A DNA stretch of 64,000 nt, from contig JBOGWS010000082.1 in NCBI GenBank assembly GCA_050693895.1, positions 27,060 through 91,059 of the forward strand, written 5' to 3'. Both the position numbers and the translations under genes were made by a program. The first letter of the stretch is position 1; each line of letters opens with the position of its first letter. The DNA is from WHSV01 sp050693895 (GTDB lineage Bacteria; Actinomycetota; CADDZG01; WHSQ01). The notes under the pieces are model-generated. The model was given only the letters and a program-made list of their open reading frames with translations, ran no database searches and had not been told where the DNA came from. Positions 43,713-52,319 of this stretch are shown one piece after another.

Positions 43713-45026
43713 ATGAAAGTGGCGGTAATCGGCACCGGTCACGTTGGACTCATCACGAGTGCCACGATGGCCTATCTGGGCCATGATGTGATCGGGAACG
43801 ACCTCGACGAAGAGAAGATCCTGATGCTCCAACGAGGTCAGGCACCTTTCTTCGAACCGGGACTCACCGAGCTCCTCGAGGAAACACTTGGCTCGGGCAA
43901 GCTCAAGTTCTCGTTCGACTCACAAGAGGCCATCCGGGATGCAGATGTGGTCTTCATTTGCGTGGGAACTCCACCCAAAGCATCCGGCGAAGCGAACTTG
44001 ATTGCCGTCGAGTCGGCCGCCAAGGATGTGGCTCGGTACGCGCGCGGCAGTGTTGTGGTGGTTGAAAAATCGACCGTCCCGGCAGGCACCTCCGCACGCG
44101 TGAGGCGAACACTCGAGAGAGAGCGTCCTGATTTCATCGACAAGTTCAGCGTGGTGTCCAACCCTGAGTTCCTCCGAGAAGGAAGTGGAATTCGCGATTC
44201 CCTGGAACCGGACCGGATCCTCGTAGGAGCCGAGTCGCCCGAGGCTTTCGAGGTGATGCGTGAGATCTACGCTCCCCTCGTCGAGAAGGGCGCCAAGCTC
44301 GTCGAAACGAACATAGAGACTGCAGAGCTCTCGAAGCACGCCTGCAACGCATTCCTCGCCCTCAAGATCTCCTACATGAACGCTCTCGCACGTCTGTGCG
44401 AACGCTCCGGCGGCGATGTCGACTCCGTGGCCGAGGTCATGGGCTCGGATGAGAGGATTGGGCGCGCCTTCCTCAATGCGGGACTTGGTTACGGGGGCTA
44501 CTGCTTCCCCAAGGACCTCCAGGCATTCGAGCGGCTCGCCTCGCGGCTGGGTTATGACTTCGGCCTGCTGAAGGAGGTCGAGCGCATCAACGACGAGGCG
44601 GTCGACTCCGCTGCAGACAAGATCAGCGACGTGCTTTGGAACCTCGACGGGAAAAGGGTCACGCTCCTGGGATTGTCGTTCAAGCCAGATACGGATGACG
44701 TCAGGTTTGCACCCGCCCTCGCGCTTGGTCGAAAGCTACAGGCTGAGGGCGCCACGGTCGTTGGATACGATCCCCAGGCAATGGCGAATGCCAAGTCTGA
44801 GGTGCCGGAGCTCGAGGTGGCGTCCGACCCTTACACCGCCGCAACGGGTTCGCACTGCCTGGTCCTGTGCACGGAATGGGCCGAGTTCAAGACGCTGGAT
44901 CTCGATCGTCTCAAGCAAGCGATGGCTTACCCCCTGGTCGTCGACGGGCGTAACATGTTCGAGCCCGAGGAGATGGAGAAGCGCGGTTTCTCCTACTATC
45001 CGACCGGCCGTTCACCCATCGTCTAG
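43713..45026 (+). CDS. ugd: UDP-glucose 6-dehydrogenase family
   Basis: This NAD-dependent enzyme oxidises UDP-glucose to UDP-glucuronate. The 437-residue protein has the N-terminal dinucleotide motif VIGTGHVGL, VEKSTVPAGTS, the NPEFLREGSGI segment, Lys208 and Asn212 in LSKHACNAFLALKISY, and catalytic Cys264 in GYGGYCFPKD, followed by GLSFKPDTDDVR. ATG 43713 follows an AAAGGG site. The related GDP-mannose dehydrogenase cannot be completely excluded. The next gene, a UDP-glucuronate decarboxylase homologue twelve bases away, would use its product directly. Confidence 0.93.
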   Translation: MKVAVIGTGHVGLITSATMAYLGHDVIGNDLDEEKILMLQRGQAPFFEPGLTELLEETLGSGKLKFSFDSQEAIRDADVVFICVGTPPKASGEANLIAVESAAKDVARYARGSVVVVEKSTVPAGTSARVRRTLERERPDFIDKFSVVSNPEFLREGSGIRDSLEPDRILVGAESPEAFEVMREIYAPLVEKGAKLVETNIETAELSKHACNAFLALKISYMNALARLCERSGGDVDSVAEVMGSDERIGRAFLNAGLGYGGYCFPKDLQAFERLASRLGYDFGLLKEVERINDEAVDSAADKISDVLWNLDGKRVTLLGLSFKPDTDDVRFAPALALGRKLQAEGATVVGYDPQAMANAKSEVPELEVASDPYTAATGSHCLVLCTEWAEFKTLDLDRLKQAMAYPLVVDGRNMFEPEEMEKRGFSYYPTGRSPIV

Positions 45027-45038
45027 ACCGGAGAATCA

Positions 45039-45980
45039 ATGCCCAGAGCTGTTGTCACTGGGGGCGCGGGGTTTCTCGGCTCCCATCTTTGCGAACGTCT
45101 TCTGTCCGAGGGATGGGACGTGTTATGTCTCGACTCCTTTCTTACCGGGAAAGAGTCCAACCTCGACGGAGTTGATGGTCATCCCCGGTTTCAACTCGAG
45201 CACTACGACGTCACCAATTACCTCTCGGTCGACGGTGACGTCGACTGGATCCTGCACTTCGCCTCGCCCGCATCGCCGATCGACTATCTGGACCATCCCA
45301 TCCACACGCTCAAGGTTGGTGCTATCGGGACGCTGAACGCGCTTGGCCTGGCAAAAGCCAAGAACGCCGGCTTCTTTCTGGCTTCGACCTCCGAGGTGTA
45401 CGGAGATCCCCTCGTGCATCCACAGCCCGAGGCCTATTGGGGCAACGTCAATCCGATCGGTCCACGTGGCGTTTATGACGAGGCCAAGCGCTATGCCGAG
45501 GCGATGACGATGGCCTACCACCGAACTCACGGCATACCCGTGAGGATCATCCGGATCTTCAACACCTTTGGTCAAAGGATGCGCCGGGCCGACGGGCGGG
45601 CGGTCCCGACCTTCATCAAACAGGCCTTGGCGGGGCAGCCTCTCACCGTGCACGGAGAGGGTGCCCAGACTCGCTCTCTCTGCTACGTAGACGATTTGAT
45701 CGAGGGCATATGGCGCTTGTTGAACTCCGGTGCGACCGGGCCGATGAATATCGGAAACCCGCAGGAGATTAAGATCCTCGATCTCGCCCGCATGATCATC
45801 GAGGCGGCCGACAGCACCTCGGAGATCTCTTTCGTCGACCGCCCGGTCGACGACCCCGAGGTTCGCTGTCCCGACATATCGATGGCCAGCAAGACTCTCG
45901 GTTGGGAGCCACGGGTCTCGCTCGAAGAGGGACTGCAACATACGATCGGATGGGCTCGGGAGTCGTGGTCGCATCAGTAA
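45039..45980 (+). CDS. UDP-glucuronate decarboxylase (UDP-xylose synthase) family
   Basis: The 313-residue SDR enzyme has GGAGFLGSHLCERL, the family-specific HFASPASPIDY, TSEVYGDP, the catalytic Tyr146-x3-Lys150 in GVYDEAKRYAEA, and RIFNTFGQRMR. These match UXS enzymes that turn UDP-glucuronate into UDP-xylose. It starts twelve bases after the dehydrogenase that makes its substrate. The product pentose would enter the surface glycan. Confidence 0.93.
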   Translation: MPRAVVTGGAGFLGSHLCERLLSEGWDVLCLDSFLTGKESNLDGVDGHPRFQLEHYDVTNYLSVDGDVDWILHFASPASPIDYLDHPIHTLKVGAIGTLNALGLAKAKNAGFFLASTSEVYGDPLVHPQPEAYWGNVNPIGPRGVYDEAKRYAEAMTMAYHRTHGIPVRIIRIFNTFGQRMRRADGRAVPTFIKQALAGQPLTVHGEGAQTRSLCYVDDLIEGIWRLLNSGATGPMNIGNPQEIKILDLARMIIEAADSTSEISFVDRPVDDPEVRCPDISMASKTLGWEPRVSLEEGLQHTIGWARESWSHQ

Positions 45981-46040
45981 TCGGCCGGCCGAGTAGGGCG
46001 CTACCGCTAATCAATCTCATCGAAGGGAAGTGACTGCTGC

Positions 46041-46982
46041 ATGAAGTGTCTGGTAACGGGGGCCGCGGGCTTTATAGGCTCGCGGCTCTGCGCTCGCCTT
46101 GTCGAAGAGGGGCACCAGGTCGTCGCCTTGGACAATCTGTCCGATGGCTCCATGGCCAATCTCGAGGACACGGACGATGTCGAGTTCCATCAGAGCGACC
46201 TCAGGGACGAAGACGCCGTGTCGCGGGCTGCTGCGGGTTGCGAGGTTATCTTTCATCAGGCTGCAATGCGATCCGTGCCGCGCTCCATGACCATGCCGGC
46301 TCTCACAAGTGACGTGAATGTGCGCGGGACGCTCAACGTGTTGCTGGCCGCTCACCAGAACTCCGCGCGCGTCGTCTCCGCCTCCTCTTCCTCGGTTTAC
46401 GGCGAGCAGGCGGAGTACCCCCTGCACGAAGCACTAACACCCTCTCCGCAGTCGCCCTACGCCGCCAGCAAGCTTGCGGGCGAGGTCTATTGCCAGACCT
46501 GGACGAAAGCTTTCGGGGTCCCGACGATCTCGCTTCGCTACTTCAACGTCTACGGCCCGGCTCAGGATCCATCGAGCGAGTACGCCACGGTCATGCCAAA
46601 GTTCGTGCTCGCGTGTCTCATGGACGAGCGGCCCACGATTCACGGCAACGGAGAGCAGGCGCGCGACTTCACCTACATCGACGACGCGATCGATGCGAAT
46701 CTGCTGGCCGCCCAAGCACCCGAGGAGGCGTTCGGGCTCGCCCTGAACGTCGGAGGCGGGCGTCAGCCGACCTCAGTGAACAGGCTGCTGTCGATCATCG
46801 CCGAACTCACGGACACCCATCCCGATCCGATCTACGCGGATCCCCGCCCCGGAGACGTTTGGCTGACGCATGCAGACGTGTCGCTTGCGGAGCGCTCGAT
46901 CGGCTACAAGCCGGTGGTGGATATCAACGAAGGCCTTGCGCGCTCCGTGGAATGGTTCACCCAGCGCTACGCGCGCACCTGA
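46041..46982 (+). CDS. NAD-dependent nucleotide-sugar epimerase, UDP-glucose 4-epimerase type
   Basis: The 313-residue protein has GAAGFIGSRLCARL, HQAAMRSVPRSM, ASSSSVYGE and the catalytic YAASK, then LRYFNVYGPAQDPSSEYA. The AMRSVPRS segment resembles UDP-N-acetylglucosamine 4-epimerases of the WbpP branch. It would deliver UDP-galactose, UDP-GalNAc or a uronate epimer. It closes a four-gene nucleotide-sugar block that begins at 42695; all four lie in the same direction with short gaps. Confidence 0.88.
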   Translation: MKCLVTGAAGFIGSRLCARLVEEGHQVVALDNLSDGSMANLEDTDDVEFHQSDLRDEDAVSRAAAGCEVIFHQAAMRSVPRSMTMPALTSDVNVRGTLNVLLAAHQNSARVVSASSSSVYGEQAEYPLHEALTPSPQSPYAASKLAGEVYCQTWTKAFGVPTISLRYFNVYGPAQDPSSEYATVMPKFVLACLMDERPTIHGNGEQARDFTYIDDAIDANLLAAQAPEEAFGLALNVGGGRQPTSVNRLLSIIAELTDTHPDPIYADPRPGDVWLTHADVSLAERSIGYKPVVDINEGLARSVEWFTQRYART

Positions 46983-47052
46983 ACGACGATGGGCCACCGG
47001 TGCGGCGGGAGTGCACCCAGCGTCGGCGAGGCGAAAGAGTCTCTTCCTTAGG

Positions 47053-48240
47053 TCAGAGATTCTGCTCGAACGACAGCACGCCTGTCCGTTGCAACATCTT
47101 TGCCTGCGTGCATCGTTGCCCGACCACGAATCGAAGAGTACCGTCCACTTCTCGCAGGCTGTTCGGCCACGTGAACGCGCCGTCGCCGGCGGCGGCTGTC
47201 ATCAGCGTGGCGTCCAGGCCCCAGGAAGAGCCGTCGAATGTGCGCGACACGACCGACGTACCTGAGGTGAGCACCATCGTCACCCATGCGTTGGTCCCAT
47301 CCGCGGCGATCGAGGGCTGGCGGTAGCCATCGCCCGTGCTGAGTGATGTGCTTACGCTATTTCCGGTGCTCGAGAACCTTGCAACCTTCACGGCACCGGG
47401 ACTCGATGAACTCTGCCAGGCGGCCAGGACGTCACCGCCGAAGGCAACGGCACTGGGCCGCGACTTGGCCGGGGCGCTTGTCTTGGCGCTACCACGAATC
47501 CATCCCGATGAGTCGTACCTAAACAGTCTCAGACTGGCCACGCGCCCCACGGCTCGCATACCGGCGGGCGTCGGCACGAGAGTGGCCGTCGTCTGTTTGA
47601 CCGAGCTCTCGTGGAGGATCGTGCGGTCGAGCAACGCGGGTGTCGGATTGTGCAGGTCCGTGAACGAGACCGTTGTCAGGCTGTACTGGGTGCTGCCGGT
47701 GCGCTGCAGCCAAACGATGTGCCCCCGACCGTCGTGAAATGCAATATCGACTGCCGCGTTTCCCGTGCCCGCACTCTGGACGGTCAGGGCCGGTCCTACG
47801 GCCGGTCCGTCGGCCGCATCCAGGTTGGTCAACCGTCGCATCTTCACGGGAGCGATCTTGCTGAAGTTGTAACCCGCCCACACGACCCAGGCGTGCCCGG
47901 CTCCGTCGAGAGCGATCGAAGCCGGTCGATCGTTGCTGACCTCGTCCGGCCCGTTGTCGAAGACCGACTTTTCCTCCCAGCCTTCGCCCGGATCCTTCCA
48001 CGCAAGGTCGACGCCACTGCCGTGAGGGTCGTAGACGGCGAGCGTGCGACCCCCCGGAGTCACGACCACCCGGTGGTTGTTCGAGTCGAAGGTCGCGTTG
48101 CTGGACCCTCCCTCACCGCAGGCGCCTCCCTGAGTGACCCCCGTTACCGTCGGCGGGTCGGCCGCCGCCGAGGCGGTCCAGGCGCTCGTCGCCGGCGCCA
48201 GGAACAAAACCGTTGTCGCTACCACGGACAGGATTTTCAT
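47053..48240 (-). CDS. Secreted propeller-like protein, paralogue A
   Basis: The 395-residue product has a signal peptide (MKILSVVATTVLFLAPATSA) and then regular beta-rich repeats with motifs such as VVVTPGGRTLAVYDPHG, RPASIALDGAGHAWVVWAG and RPSAVAFGGDVLAAWQSSS, as seen in beta-propeller proteins. No catalytic residues are evident. ATG 48240 is preceded by GGGGTG. It is a clear paralogue of the next gene upstream (48453-50186) but lacks that protein's C-terminal Ig-like extension. Likely extracellular binding or surface role; unproven. Confidence 0.72.
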   Translation of the reverse strand: MKILSVVATTVLFLAPATSAWTASAAADPPTVTGVTQGGACGEGGSSNATFDSNNHRVVVTPGGRTLAVYDPHGSGVDLAWKDPGEGWEEKSVFDNGPDEVSNDRPASIALDGAGHAWVVWAGYNFSKIAPVKMRRLTNLDAADGPAVGPALTVQSAGTGNAAVDIAFHDGRGHIVWLQRTGSTQYSLTTVSFTDLHNPTPALLDRTILHESSVKQTTATLVPTPAGMRAVGRVASLRLFRYDSSGWIRGSAKTSAPAKSRPSAVAFGGDVLAAWQSSSSPGAVKVARFSSTGNSVSTSLSTGDGYRQPSIAADGTNAWVTMVLTSGTSVVSRTFDGSSWGLDATLMTAAAGDGAFTWPNSLREVDGTLRFVVGQRCTQAKMLQRTGVLSFEQNL

Positions 48241-48324
48241 GTCGCACCCCATGGATTCCTCGTCAAGGCGGACCCAGCCGGTGACTCTCGGAGCTCACTT
48301 ACAGAGTCTCTTCATCCCAACCGA

Positions 48325-48360
48325 AACGCTAGCGAACCACCCCCTCCGTGGATAGGGGGT
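48325..48360 (-). promoter_or_regulatory. Conserved upstream element, copy A
   Basis: Two blocks, AACGCTAGC (48325-48333) and GGATAGGGGGT (48350-48360), lie 25 bp apart, start to start. The same two blocks with the same spacing occur upstream of paralogue B (50271-50306). They may contain the promoter or an operator. Confidence 0.55.
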
Positions 48361-48452
48361 TGGTCCATCGAATGCACGAGCGAGGATCACCTAACGCGGG
48401 ACCGGGCAATCAGCTCGCTCCGAGTGACGTCCGCTTTGTCGCCACTGGGCTA

Positions 48453-50186
48453 TTACCGGCGCTTTATCCTCCACCGCCAAACCGAAGCGGTCGGATCGAC
48501 ATTGCCGGCGCGGTCCTCGGCGCGCACCCTGAAGGTGTGACGCCCGCGCTCGAGGCCCCGGTACACCTTCGGCGAAGAACAGGGCCTGAACCGGCCCCGA
48601 TCGCGCTTGCAGATGAAGGTCGACTTCGTCTCATCCGCCCCGAACGAGAATCTCGCATTGTGGGCTTTCGTCCGGCGCGGGGGATGGTTGGTGATACTGG
48701 TCTTGGGAGCTCTGGTGTCGACTCTGAAGCTGCGCTCTGCGGGGGGGTCCTCGACGTCGATGCCGTCGACGGCCCGGACGTAGAAGGTGTAGGGGCCGTC
48801 CTCTAGCGGACCCTCCTCCTTGTGGGAACCCGGGCAGTCGCCAAGGTCATCCTTGTCGATTCCGCATTCGACGAGGGTGACGGCCCTGTTCGGCTTGAAT
48901 TCGAAGGTCGGCGTGTCGTCGTTGGTGGGACCCTTCGGCCCTGTGATCGTTGTGGTCAAAGGCGTGGTGTTCAGTTTCTGCTCGAACGACAGCACCGCGC
49001 TCCGCGACGTACGCCCTTTTTGCGTGCACCGCTGACCGACAAGGAACCGGAGTGTTCCGCCCACCTCTCGCAGGGTGTTCGGCCACGTGAAATCACCGTC
49101 GCCCCCTGATGCTGTCATGAGCGTGGCGTCCCCGCCCCAGGAGGAGCCGTTGAAGGTGCGCGACACGACCGATCTACGGGAGGCGCGCACCATGATCAGC
49201 CATGCCCTGCTCCCACTCGCGGCGATGGCCGGCTCCACGTAGCCGTCGCCGGTTTCGGGTGATGTGCCGACGCTATCGCCGTCGTCCGAGAACCTCGCCA
49301 CCGTCACTGCACCGGGGTTGGACGAGCTCTGAAAGGCGGCCAGGACGTCACCCCCGAAGGCAACGGCACTGGGCCGCGCCGTTGCCGGAGCCGCGGTCTC
49401 CGCGCTGCCGGAGGTCCATCCCGATGAGCCGTACCGAAACAATCTCAGGTCGCCCGTGCGCGCCACGGCTCGCATACCTTCGGGCGTGGACACGAGAGTT
49501 GCCGTCGTCTGTTCGTTCGCGTTCGGGGCGAGGATCGTGCGGCCGAGCAACGGGGGGGTCGGATTGTCCAGGTCCGTGAACGAGTCCGCCGTCAGGCTGT
49601 ACCCGCTGTCGGTCTTCTGCAGCCAGACGATGTGCCCCCGGCCGCCGTGGAATGCAAGATCGACCGCCGCGCCCCCGGAGTGGTCGTCCGGGTCGTCCGG
49701 GTGCGGGCCCCCGTTCTGGACGGTCAGGGCCGGTCCCACTGTTGGTCCGCTGGCCGCATCGAGGTTGGTCAGGCGTCGCATCTTCACGGGACCGAATCTC
49801 TTGGGGGGACCGGACCACACGACCCATGCCTGCCCGGTTCCGTCGAGGGCGATCGAAGCCGGTCGATCGTTGCTGACCTCATCAAGCCCGTCGTCGAAGA
49901 CGGACTTTTCCTTCCAGCCCCCGCCCGGATCCTTCCACGCGAGGTCGACGCCACCAAAGCCGTGGGGATCGTAGGCGACGATTACGCGGCCACCCGAAGT
50001 CACGACCATCCGATGGTTGTTCGAATCGAAGGTCGCGTCGCTGGACCCCGCGCTATTGCCACAGGCACCCTCCGGATTGACCGTGGTCACCGTGGGCGCG
50101 TCGGCGGAGATCGACGCGGTCCGGCCGGCCGTCGCCGGCGCCAGTAACAAAGCCGTCGTCGCGGCTACGGTCAGGAATGATTTCAT
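48453..50186 (-). CDS. Secreted propeller-like protein, paralogue B, with two C-terminal Ig-like modules
   Basis: The 577-residue protein has a signal peptide and a propeller-like region (about 30-395) strongly similar to paralogue A. It adds two Ig-like modules. The first begins at ITGPKGPTNDDTPTFEFKP; the second contains KSTFICKRDRGRFRPCSSP and the common actinobacterial ending FRVRAEDRAGNVDPTAS. These modules occur in surface proteins. ATG 50186 follows GGGGAG with good spacing; an upstream start at 50237 is less likely. Gene order and similarity show a tandem duplication. Confidence 0.74.
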   Translation of the reverse strand: MKSFLTVAATTALLLAPATAGRTASISADAPTVTTVNPEGACGNSAGSSDATFDSNNHRMVVTSGGRVIVAYDPHGFGGVDLAWKDPGGGWKEKSVFDDGLDEVSNDRPASIALDGTGQAWVVWSGPPKRFGPVKMRRLTNLDAASGPTVGPALTVQNGGPHPDDPDDHSGGAAVDLAFHGGRGHIVWLQKTDSGYSLTADSFTDLDNPTPPLLGRTILAPNANEQTTATLVSTPEGMRAVARTGDLRLFRYGSSGWTSGSAETAAPATARPSAVAFGGDVLAAFQSSSNPGAVTVARFSDDGDSVGTSPETGDGYVEPAIAASGSRAWLIMVRASRRSVVSRTFNGSSWGGDATLMTASGGDGDFTWPNTLREVGGTLRFLVGQRCTQKGRTSRSAVLSFEQKLNTTPLTTTITGPKGPTNDDTPTFEFKPNRAVTLVECGIDKDDLGDCPGSHKEEGPLEDGPYTFYVRAVDGIDVEDPPAERSFRVDTRAPKTSITNHPPRRTKAHNARFSFGADETKSTFICKRDRGRFRPCSSPKVYRGLERGRHTFRVRAEDRAGNVDPTASVWRWRIKRR

Positions 50187-50270
50187 GTTGCTCCCCAAAT
50201 GATTCCTCGCCAAGGCAGCCGGCAATGTGACACTCAAAGCTCACTAACGGAGTGTTTTCGTCCCAATCGG

Positions 50271-50306
50271 AACGCTAGCTAACAGCCCGTCCAATGGATA
50301 GGGGGT
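50271..50306 (-). promoter_or_regulatory. Conserved upstream element, copy B
   Basis: AACGCTAGC (50271-50279) and GGATAGGGGGT (50296-50306) are spaced as in copy A. Additional similarity extends through the leader toward the start codon (for example GATTCCTCG followed by CAAGGC), so the whole upstream region was duplicated with the gene. Confidence 0.55.
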
Positions 50307-50432
50307 ATGTCCCATCGAATTGCACCGAATTATTTAGTGCCGGTTGCTCCTGCATGACTAGTTCTTTTGGGCGTGGTCGCTCACCTCTCCCTGGGACAGT
50401 TGACGACTTCGCGTCGTTTGGGGGATACAGCG

Positions 50433-51977
50433 TTATCCGCGTTTGAAGGCACCTAGAAATTTCGTCCTGACCTCGTCGATCACGTGCTCTTCCTCGGCTT
50501 CCAGGCCGAGCACCTTCAGCACGCCCACATACGCGAGCCCCGCGGTTACCAATCCGACGATCGCCATGGGGACCGAGTGCCCCAATACCAGTCGCGCGAG
50601 GAGGAGTACTCCGCTGGCCGCGACGGTTGCGGCCAGCGGCTTTACAAAGGTGCGCCCGAACGGTTGCACGCCCACCAGGATCTTTCCCTCGATCACCCGC
50701 GCGATGTTTAAGAGAGCTGTGACGATCGCATCTACGATCGCCATGCCGACGGCGCCGTACTTGGGGACCAACCAAATTCCGAGACCGACGTAAAGACCCA
50801 CGCTCACAAGAGAGTTGACGAGATTGACGGTGGGCCGGCCGGTCATAGCAAGCAGGTATCCGGAGGGCCCCGTTGCGACGTAGAAGAGGTTCCCCGCCGC
50901 CAAGATTGAGACGAGGATCGCTGCCTCGCTTTCTGCTCGACCGCTCAGGAGCAGGACGAACAACTCCGGCTGAATCATCAGGGCCATGAAGATCGGTACC
51001 GAAAAGGTGGCCACCCAGCGGTTGATCGTTTGGTAGAGAGACTGCAGGCGCGCTATCTCTCCTCGCTCGTAGATCTGGACCACCACCGGTGCCCAGATGC
51101 CGACGATGCTGTTCAGGAACATCCCGCCCGCCAGCTGAAGCGACTGCGCTATCCCGTACAGACCAACCTCTCTGTCGACACCAAAGACTCCAATCAGAAG
51201 AATGCCGAGCCCCAACGACTGGGTACTGAAGAGAGCGACCCCTGCCTGAGGGAGGACGAAACGAAGGATGGGTCCGACCTTTGCGCGCGGGACGGCCACT
51301 CGCTCCTCGTCCGACAAGAGTTTCCTGTAGTACCAAAACCCGGCCACGAGGGCGATGCCGGCGCTTGCCACGAGCGCCACTACAGCTCCGGTCACCGCAA
51401 AGCCCGTCAAGAGGGCGGCGACCGTCAAACCGAAACGAGACAACGGCTGAACGACGTTTCCGACCATCACCGACGGGACCATGGTCCTGTATGCCTGCGT
51501 GCAGAATCTCAGGACCTGCATGCAGCCATAGAGGGGGACGTAGGCTGCTCCCACTCTGAGCAGGAAGGCAAGGTAACTGCGGCTGGACGGAGAGTCCGCA
51601 AACGCGGCCGCGATGTCGTCGGCGGCTATGAAACCGACGGCGAACACGACCAGCGAGGCCACGGCGGCTCCCGCGATCGTGGTGCGAGCCGCCCCCCGAG
51701 ACGCATTCGGATCCTTGACAACGCGCGCCATCACGATGAAGCGCACGGCGGCAGCCGGAAAGCCTCCGGAGGACAACGTGGTCGCCACCATGAGGATCTG
51801 GAACACCTGGCGGTAGAGCCCGTAGTCGGCGGTGCCAAGCATCCGCACCATGACCGCAACGAGCAGGAACGTGACGAGCTTCTGGGTGATTTGGCCCAGC
51901 ATCTGAACCGCGCCGCCCTTCGCGACGACACGAACGTCCCCCGCCCTTTCGGGCGCCAAGTCACGACCGCCGGACAT
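50433..51977 (-). CDS. Wzx-like polysaccharide flippase (MOP superfamily)
   Basis: The 514-residue protein has about 14 hydrophobic helices and the usual start GGAVQMLGQITQKLVTFLLV followed by RMLGTADYGLYRQVFQ. Such flippases carry lipid-linked oligosaccharides from the inner to the outer face of the membrane. It fits the initiating transferase 10 kb away and implies a Wzx/Wzy-type export, although no clear Wzy polymerase is seen in the window. It follows the ATP-grasp/kinase genes on the same strand. Confidence 0.9.
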   Translation of the reverse strand: MSGGRDLAPERAGDVRVVAKGGAVQMLGQITQKLVTFLLVAVMVRMLGTADYGLYRQVFQILMVATTLSSGGFPAAAVRFIVMARVVKDPNASRGAARTTIAGAAVASLVVFAVGFIAADDIAAAFADSPSSRSYLAFLLRVGAAYVPLYGCMQVLRFCTQAYRTMVPSVMVGNVVQPLSRFGLTVAALLTGFAVTGAVVALVASAGIALVAGFWYYRKLLSDEERVAVPRAKVGPILRFVLPQAGVALFSTQSLGLGILLIGVFGVDREVGLYGIAQSLQLAGGMFLNSIVGIWAPVVVQIYERGEIARLQSLYQTINRWVATFSVPIFMALMIQPELFVLLLSGRAESEAAILVSILAAGNLFYVATGPSGYLLAMTGRPTVNLVNSLVSVGLYVGLGIWLVPKYGAVGMAIVDAIVTALLNIARVIEGKILVGVQPFGRTFVKPLAATVAASGVLLLARLVLGHSVPMAIVGLVTAGLAYVGVLKVLGLEAEEEHVIDEVRTKFLGAFKRG

Positions 51978-52022
51978 CTCCTACTTCCTCACGACCGAAC
52001 CGCAACGCGCTGCGGCGCGGAA

Positions 52023-52319
52023 TCATTCGTCTTGCTTGCGACCGGGGCCCAGCGCAATTTTCCTGGCTTCATCCCCCATGGGGATGTTGGTGAGTACGAC
52101 ATAGCCATCCCTTCGGGTTTCGGGGGATTCTTCGAAGTAGTAATCGGCAAGCTCGGCTATCAGGTGTAAGAGCCGTGCCTTTGTGTCCGATTTCTCCCGT
52201 CCGGCCGTCGCTCTTCTGGCGTGGTCATGCCCTCGGGGACCGAGCCAGTCGGGTGCGGTCGAGATGGAATCGAATGCGGGCCAGGGTGGGCCCAGGGTCC
52301 CGCAAGGATTCGGTGCCAT
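52023..52319 (-). CDS. Possible small protein overlapping the end of the ATP-grasp gene
   Basis: The C-terminal 60 residues look protein-like (SDTKARLLHLIAELADYYFEES, then DGYVVLTNIPMGDEARK), but the only ATG (52319) lies 95 bases inside the preceding gene, and no alternative start with a ribosome-binding site was found. The frame ends 46 bases before the flippase start. It may be a real short gene with an unusual start, or noncoding. Confidence 0.35.
   Translation of the reverse strand: MAPNPCGTLGPPWPAFDSISTAPDWLGPRGHDHARRATAGREKSDTKARLLHLIAELADYYFEESPETRRDGYVVLTNIPMGDEARKIALGPGRKQDE

Noticed and set aside
51030..52169. Long plus-strand open frame opposite the flippase
   Set aside because: The His/Arg/Asp-rich translation is an antisense artefact of a hydrophobic membrane protein.
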